Assembly (NCBI RefSeq): GCF_000003605.2
Contig: NW_003132362.1
Location: 141,722-153,630 of the forward strand
DNA length: 11,909 nt
Source: Saccoglossus kowalevskii
Taxonomy: Eukaryota > Hemichordata > Enteropneusta > Harrimaniidae
Direction of reading: 5' to 3'
Shown: piece by piece, positions 7,010 to 11,909 of the stretch
How positions within the stretch are numbered: the first letter of the stretch is position 1
Layout: the number at the start of each line of letters is the position of its first letter
Made by a program: the position numbers and the translations under genes
Notes under the pieces: model-generated
Database searches by the model: none
Seen by the model: the letters and a program-made list of their open reading frames with translations, nothing else
Told to the model about the DNA's origin: nothing

Positions 7010-7864
7010 TCACATAATAGAGCAATACTCAGTGGGGATCTTCTTGGTAATTTCATGCACCTGTTCCTGTGGAGCGGGTGATTTTTGTTTATCATCACAT
7101 TTCGCAGACGACACTGACTGTCCGCCTTTCCCACCACTGACGATTAGATGAAAAACACCATTCGGCTTCAACGCTCGGTAAAACGCAAGGTCAAATTCAT
7201 CTTCTAGTTCTTTCCCCTTATAAACAAGTTTCTGTTCTTTGACTTCTATTCCTGCATTTTCGTATATTCTCGCCTTGATTTCCGAAACTGTGGTCTTTGC
7301 ATGTACTTTCAAGCAATAGAATTTATGTTCTTTTGTTCCTATAAATATTGTGATATGTTTAAATACAACATAGACGATGGACTGCGATGACACATTGCAT
7401 TCGAGGAGCGAAAGGGCGTTTTCCATAATCTTTCCCATATAGATGAAATCTAGCTGACTTGAGGGTATTCCGGTTAAATTTTCATAAATTTCTTTGGTTT
7501 CCAGCACAGTTTTTATTGGGTCAACATGAAGACAGGTTTCCTCCGCTGTCAAGCTTCGTAGTCGTAGCTTCACGCAGCCTAGCGATTTGGAGTGGTTGTA
7601 CAAAACCCTGACACACGAGTCGCTCCGAACTCCGCAATTCACGAGATTCGCGTTGCTGTCAACTCGATGACCGTCCATTGTCAACACTTGGTCACACCGA
7701 CTGGTACCGGTAATATTCTCAACCATCGCTTTCACATCGTCAGCAATTCCCCTCTCCGTTATTGTGAACGGAAAGCTATCTCCGTTCTGCATGACAACAG
7801 TAATAGTCAGTCCAAATGCTCCAGTCCCGACGCTGGAATTGTTCTGCACTTCTTCGGTCAACAT
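7010..7864 (-). CDS. Triple ubiquitin-like domain protein with C-terminal CaaX box (ISG15/polyubiquitin-like)
   Basis: Encodes 284 residues with three tandem ubiquitin-fold domains at about 19-90, 97-169 and 171-248. The third is closest to ubiquitin: EIKARIYENAGI and YKGKELED match the ubiquitin helix and the K48 region, and HLIVSGGKGG matches the HLVLRLRGG end. The first two end without GG, so they are probably not cleaved apart. A 36-residue hydrophilic tail follows and ends in CSIM, a CaaX box of the farnesyl type (X = Met), immediately before TGA. A membrane-anchored adaptor or modifier is the inferred role. The fusion resembles two-domain ISG15 plus one extra domain, and prenylation recalls UBL3/MUB proteins. 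The start is the first in-frame ATG after an upstream TAG; its context is weak (T at -3). A TTG six codons upstream is open but not a credible eukaryotic start. The coding part is a single exon. Domain identity is firm; function is inferred. Confidence 0.88.
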   Translation of the reverse strand: MLTEEVQNNSSVGTGAFGLTITVVMQNGDSFPFTITERGIADDVKAMVENITGTSRCDQVLTMDGHRVDSNANLVNCGVRSDSCVRVLYNHSKSLGCVKLRLRSLTAEETCLHVDPIKTVLETKEIYENLTGIPSSQLDFIYMGKIMENALSLLECNVSSQSIVYVVFKHITIFIGTKEHKFYCLKVHAKTTVSEIKARIYENAGIEVKEQKLVYKGKELEDEFDLAFYRALKPNGVFHLIVSGGKGGQSVSSAKCDDKQKSPAPQEQVHEITKKIPTEYCSIM

Positions 7865-7876
7865 AAATTCCGTGTT

Positions 7877-7922
7877 CTGCAACGCACAAATAAATAGCGC
7901 GCACTGTGGCCTAGTTTCCTAC
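7877..7922 (-). other. Candidate splice acceptors upstream of the ubiquitin-like coding exon
   Basis: On the - strand, TTTATTTGTGCGTTGCAG ends with its G at 7877, leaving a 12-base leader before the ATG at 7864. A second one, CAGCTGTTTTTGTAG, ends at 7919. Either would join a non-coding exon further right; the best donor candidate is at 9185. In the alternative, the TATTTAT sequence near 7889-7898 acts as a core promoter, though it is then too close to the ATG to leave a normal leader. Confidence 0.45.
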
Positions 7923-7932
7923 AAAAACAGCT

Positions 7933-7943
7933 GTTTCCCTTTT
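7933..7943 (-). promoter_or_regulatory. ISRE/IRF-like site
   Basis: The - strand reads AAAAGGGAAAC, matching the interferon-stimulated response core GAAANNGAAAC at 10 of 11 positions (the first G is A). It lies 69 bp upstream of the ATG of an ISG15-like gene, which is the only reason it deserves notice. IRF proteins exist in many invertebrates, but no binding can be inferred from one degenerate site. Confidence 0.3.
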
Positions 7944-8029
7944 GTCCTCAACGAGCGTTCTGACTTGTTTACATCCAAAGGTAACTCAATCGCCTGACTT
8001 TGTTTATGTCACTACGCCCTCTATGGCGA

Positions 8030-8037
8030 TGACGTCA
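8030..8037. promoter_or_regulatory. Full CRE/ATF palindrome TGACGTCA
   Basis: A perfect CREB/ATF site sits 166 bp upstream of the ubiquitin-like start codon, within the GC-richer stretch at about 8005-8040 that may be a proximal promoter. A second full site occurs at 8995-9002, near the possible distal promoter. Confidence 0.4.
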
Positions 8038-8173
8038 CCTTTCAGTAATGTGATTCTCAGAGGTGAATGTCCGAATATAATACTGAAAAAAATGATTTCA
8101 GAAAAATAAACACGATGCTTCAGATGTACACTAAATATAATCCATGTTCATACATGTTTATGAAAAACATTAC

Positions 8174-8302
8174 TTAAAGAACGGTGGTCATCGCACAGCG
8201 CGTGTTCAAATTGTATGTAAACAATGTATTTTACACGCGTTGTATACGTCGCTATGAGTCCCAAATCGAACAGGACGTGGCGCGACGACCACCGTCCTTT
8301 AA
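8174..8302. mobile_element. TTAA-flanked foldback element, copy 2
   Basis: TTAAAGAACGGTGGTCATCG starts at 8174, and its inverted counterpart GCGACGACCACCGTCCTTTAA ends at 8302; the 21-bp arms differ at two positions. TTAA lies at both ends (8174-8177 and 8299-8302), enclosing 121 bp without coding capacity. The right end is 24/26 identical to that of the copy at 2971-3074. It lies inside the putative 5' intron of the ubiquitin-like gene. The element family is not one I recognise. Confidence 0.65.
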
Positions 8303-8994
8303 TACTGTTGTCCTCACGAATTGTTTCTTTTTAATTACTTTGTGCCAGGAACTTCACAGAAAGCACAGGGGAGTCTGGAGGTGTTTTTTTAAAAAAATCA
8401 TTGCATGAAAAAAAGTTCCTCGGATAATTTTTGACGACACAATATACTGTACATGTCAATAACTTATTGCATTAAATGTTTTGATGATTCTAGTAAAATA
8501 CATCAATTCAAAAATATACAGATATATGATTTATTTATTTATTTTGAAAAGTTCAAAAAATGGAAAATTAGTTGATGAATTCAAATTAGCACATTTTTCA
8601 CTTCACTACCAGTATTTCAATTTTTGTTATATCAAGATATCACTCATAAAACTCGCTCATATGCAAATGAGCTGCTATTATTATCAACTCGAACTAAGGT
8701 AAATGAAGACAAGACAATTTGCATATAATGATCTAGATTTATCTAGATTTGTGAGAATACATGTATAACATTTAGGTAATATTTGCAGAGGGTGTTATAC
8801 TGAGACGTACACGTGACAAGCTGTGTACGATCGCGAGTTTCTGATAGTTTATAATAAATCGGAGAATTTAACTTGAAAATAATAAATAAATGTTATGAAG
8901 TAAAACAAACTGAATTTCACACATTACCGAATGCCTGCATGTAGGCCATCATCAGCGTGACAGAGCGTACTTAACTATATGTTAATTAGTAGTA
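8303..8994. other. AT-rich region, possibly intronic
   Basis: No gene is seen. It contains an octamer motif ATGCAAAT near 8661-8668 and a perfect 10-bp tandem duplication, ATCTAGATTT, at 8731-8750. If the distal-exon model is right, all of this is within the first intron of the ubiquitin-like gene. Confidence 0.45.
8731..8750. repeat. 10-bp perfect tandem duplication
   Basis: ATCTAGATTT occurs twice back to back. It is a minor feature of no known function. Confidence 0.8.
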
Positions 8995-9002
8995 TGACGT
9001 CA
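8995..9002. promoter_or_regulatory. Second full CRE palindrome TGACGTCA
   Basis: A perfect TGACGTCA lies about 85 bp before a + strand TATATATAG sequence (9081-9089) and roughly 270 bp from the possible TSS region of the - strand exon. It could serve either direction, or the site could be accidental. Confidence 0.3.
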
Positions 9003-9185
9003 TATGACCTTCTTCGCCAGTTAAGACCGGCGATGAAAACGCAGGTTCCATGACACCCGGCGTATCACGTAGTGGCGCAGTATATATAGCCGTGTGTTAT
9101 TGCAGTGTTATTGTTGATGTACATAGCAACTCCTCAGTAGCTGTTCCTAAATATTGATTAACGAAATAAAAATATAGGTACTCAC

Positions 9186-9324
9186 TTTTCGCTGTGGTGG
9201 CTGTTGATAACAATCTAACGATGTCGAGACGAACGATTGTAGAGTCGCCGATATTGTCGAGTGCTATTCTATGTTTACTTCCGCTTCGTTGTGACGCTAC
9301 CTTTATATAACATCGCATGAGTCA
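9186..9324 (-). promoter_or_regulatory. Putative distal promoter and non-coding first exon of the ubiquitin-like gene
   Basis: Read on the - strand in order: an AP-1 site TGACTCA (9324-9318), a TATA box TATATAAAG (9309-9301), an ETS-like GGAAGT near 9280, an ATG-free stretch, and then a strong splice donor GTGAGTACC whose first intron base is 9185. Transcription starting about 30 bp after the TATA box would give a roughly 90-base leader exon ending at 9186. Joining to the acceptor at 7877 would remove an intron of 1309 bp. The motif order and spacing are good, but no transcript evidence is available, and the exon could belong to another gene. Confidence 0.4.
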
Positions 9325-9460
9325 CAGGACCAGTTCATACCGGATTGTTACGTTTTTTGCCTTCCTTCCCGCATGACTTTGGACCCAGTGTGATATTTCA
9401 GTGCAATAACCAGCTGGAATCTTATCAATGACAGTACGTGTTTTGGTGAAGCACCCCACC

Positions 9461-9480
9461 CCCTCCCCCGGAAGGGAGGG
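9461..9480. other. C/G-rich perfect hairpin upstream of the distal promoter
   Basis: CCCTCCC (9461-9467), a CCGGAA loop and GGGAGGG (9474-9480) form a perfect 7-bp GC stem in an AT-rich background, about 150 bp upstream of the - strand TATA box. GGGAGGG is also an Sp1/MAZ-like word, so it may be a promoter element rather than an RNA structure. Confidence 0.5.
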
Positions 9481-10536
9481 AGCGTTTATGATGTCAGACA
9501 CATGGTCATTGTTGATATCCTACCGGCTTGCGTATTAGATCATATATGTATTATAATGCAACATTTTTATTAAATATGCCCCGTTGTTTATACATTATCC
9601 CAGTAACACGTAGTCACCTGTTAGTGTCCGAAATATTGCTTTGGATGTCGAAGGAATTTAAAGAGCGCCCTGGCATTAATCCGCAATTCCAGCGTCGTAA
9701 TCGAATAAATTTATCATATTACATTTTTGTTTTAAGGCCATCATACAAATTAATCGCCGGATTTCCCTGATTTTTACCATATGGTTTTATTATGCTGTTG
9801 CTCACAAACCCCGGGAAAAAATGTATGGTTACAAAACTACTTTTCGCGCCAAAATGTGTCAAACACCCATGAAAATGTCGATTTTCCAGTCATTTGCCAT
9901 TGGTTCCCATGGTAAAAATGTTACGTCATATTTTAAAATTTTGTTCGGGTACATACATTGAAAAATGACTGTGTCCTTCTAATGCTACACGAATTCCTAT
10001 GAAAATAGTTTGAAAACGGTACCATTTTAAATGTTTTTTCAGACAGGTTTTCTCCGAATACAAATATTTTGTACTGGGTAACAAACCGTAATTTCGATGA
10101 CTGATATGTAAATCAAGAATTATGTAACATTTTGAAAACAAATAAACGTGATATTTTTTTTACTTGACATTGACCTTAGGTTCGGTTGAATATCCGCAAA
10201 CGACCGTACAGTGGTGACAGCTTAGTGGTCTTTTAGGGAAACTCGCAAGTATACATACTGCACGTACACCATGCTATCATAACACATGCATATTGTCTCC
10301 AACATAAAGCAGACATGTTTTCACACGACTCCATGACGCTATATACTATTATAATCAAATATAATCGTCACAAGCCTCCATGTGACTGTCTTATCAGGTG
10401 ACTGACAACTTACAAAACACAGCACACCAGATTGTGAAACTATCAAATAATACGAGATTGTTACGAGGATACTGCAAAGTATGCACAAAGACAGTACAAT
10501 GGGAGTATCGACCGATGCGTGGAGGTCGATGCGAGC
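9481..10536. other. Non-coding region before the satellite
   Basis: No supported gene. The part from about 9730 to 10140 has a T-rich texture that reads like an old transposon or repeat, but I see no terminal repeats or target duplication. Immediately before the array (10398-10540) an open + strand frame contains a CxxC motif (CKVC), with no recognisable domain. Confidence 0.45.
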
Positions 10537-11909
10537 GAGGTATGGTTCAGCCACAGTTACAGTCCGAGCTATGGTTCAGCCACAGTTACAATCTGAGCTA
10601 TCTTTCAGCCACAGTTACAGTCCGAGCTATGGTTCAGCCATAGTTACAGTCTGAGCTATGGTTCAGCCACAATTACAGTTAGAGCTCTGGTTCAGCCACA
10701 GCGACAGTCTGAGCTATGGTTCAACCACGGTTACAGTCTGAACTATTGTTTAGCCACAGTTACAGTCTGAGCTATGGTTCAGCCACAGTTACAGTCTGAG
10801 CTATGGTTTAGCCACAGTTACAGTCTGAGCTATGGTTCAGCAACAGTTACAATCTGAGCTATGTCTCAGCCACAGTTACAGTCCGAACTATGGTTCAGCC
10901 ACAGTTGCAGTCCGAGCTATGGTTCAGCCACAGTTACAGTGTGAAGTATGGTTTAGCCACAGTTACAGTCTGAACTATAGTTCAGCCACAGTTACAGTCC
11001 GAGCTATGGTTCAGCCACAGTTACAGTCTGAACTATAGTTTAGCCACAGTTACAGTCTGAACTATAGTTCAGCCACAGTTACAGTCTGAACTATGGTTCA
11101 GCCACAGTTACAATCCGAGCTATGGTTCAGCCACAGTTACAGTCTGAGCTATGATTTAGCTACAGTTACAGTCCGAGCTTTGGTCAGCCACAGTTACAGT
11201 CCGAGCTATGGTGCAGCCACAGTTACAGTCTGAACTATGGTTCAGCCACAGTTACAGTCTGAACTATGGTTCAGCCACAGTTACAGTCCGAGCTATAGTT
11301 CAGCCACAGTTACAGTCCGAGCTATGGTTTAACCACAGTTACAGTCTGAACTATGGTTCAGCCACAGTTACAGTCTGAAGTATGGTTTAGCCACGTTACA
11401 GTCCGAGCTATGGTTCAGCCACAGTTACAGTCCGAGCTATGGTTCAGCCACAGTTACAGTCTGAGCTCTGGTTCAGCCACAGCTACAGTGTGAACTATTG
11501 TTTAGCCACAGTTACAGTCTGAGCTATGGTTTAGCGACAGTTGCAGTCCGAGCTATGGTTCAGCCACAGTTACAGTCCGAGCTATAGTTCAGCCACAGTT
11601 ACAGTCTGAGCTATGGTTTAGCCACAGTTACAGTCCGAGCTATGGTTCAGCCACAGTCACAGTCCGAGCTAAGGTTCAGCCACAGTTACAGTCCGAGCTA
11701 TGGTTCAGCCACAGTTACAGTCTGAGCTATGGTTTAGCCACAGTTACAGTCCGAGCTATGGTTCAGCCAGAGTTACAGTCCGAGCTATGGTTCAGCCATA
11801 GATACAGTCTGAACAATGGTTCAGCCACAGTTACAGTCCGAGGTGTGGTTCAGCCACAGTTACAGTCCAAGCTATAGTTCAGCCACAGTTACAGTCTGAG
11901 CTATGATTT
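10537..11909. repeat. 29-bp minisatellite array, at least 47 units, continues past window end
   Basis: Head-to-tail units follow the consensus TATGGTTCAGCCACAGTTAC + AGTCYGAGC. I count 47 units from 10541 to 11901 plus an 8-base partial. Forty-five are exactly 29 bp; two are 28 bp (one-base deletions near 11177 and 11395). Most units differ from consensus at zero to three positions. Variation concentrates at three sites: TTCAG/TTTAG, TCCGA/TCTGA and GAGC/GAAC. There are no spacers. No protein is likely to be encoded: the period is not a multiple of three, and the common C-to-T variants create TGA or TAG. Confidence 0.97.

Noticed and set aside
7865-7882. Extension of the ubiquitin-like protein by six residues from 7882
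   Set aside because: The codon at 7880-7882 is TTG on the - strand, not ATG. In a eukaryotic gene the first in-frame ATG, at 7864, is the sensible start, and the six codons overlap a probable splice acceptor.
7592-7997. Two + strand open frames opposite the ubiquitin-like gene
   Set aside because: They are antisense shadows of a clear three-domain coding region and have no domain of their own.
10398-11038. Open + strand frames entering and within the 29-bp array
   Set aside because: The open frames arise because the unit consensus lacks stops. They break at TGA/TAG variants and frame-shifting 28-bp units, and the leading part has only a lone CxxC with no zinc-finger spacing I can support.
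10537-11909. CRISPR array
   Set aside because: Units are directly adjacent with no unique spacers, and the context is a eukaryotic genome.

Overview
The window looks like a nuclear genome segment from a marine-type invertebrate animal; a lophotrochozoan such as a mollusc is my best guess, but no marker fixes the taxon. The reasons are low gene density, AT-rich non-coding DNA, metazoan gene families in single large coding exons with splice-acceptor sequences just upstream, AATAAA signals, MITE-like elements and long tandem arrays. Bacterial features (operons, ribosome binding sites) are absent.

Layout. Positions 1-150 resemble the 3' end of an upstream + strand transcript (AU-rich element plus AATAAA). 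Positions 248-315 hold a small inverted repeat and 445-573 a 62-bp tandem duplication. A confident + strand gene at 1372-2271 encodes a bZIP transcription factor of the NFIL3/E4BP4-vrille family. A perfect copy of the family's own binding palindrome, TTACGTAA, lies about 100 bp upstream of its start, which suggests autoregulation. Positions 2588-2782 hold a 191-bp MITE with perfect 13-bp terminal inverted repeats between TA dinucleotides. Positions 2971-3074 and 8174-8302 hold two diverged copies of an unfamiliar, short, TTAA-flanked foldback element whose end arms appear to co-vary.

The second confident gene is on the - strand at 7010-7864. It encodes a 284-aa protein of three tandem ubiquitin-like domains. 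Only the third ends in a GG-type motif, and a 36-residue tail follows that finishes in the CaaX box CSIM. I read it as an ISG15-like or polyubiquitin-like protein that may be lipid-anchored, which is the most unusual protein architecture here. Its 5' end has two possible models: a proximal promoter (CRE at 8030, ISRE-like site at 7933), or a distal TATA promoter with a non-coding first exon near 9186-9280 spliced to an acceptor at 7877. A C-rich 32-bp minisatellite (6093-6426) begins right after its only canonical polyadenylation signal.

The rest is mostly non-coding: a short GC-rich foldback island (4871-4933), a weak 59-codon candidate ORF (4349-4528), and a 29-bp minisatellite of at least 47 units from 10537 that runs off the window end. 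The two genes have no evident operon-like or pathway link. Both could act in stress or immune-type regulation by family analogy, but that is inference.
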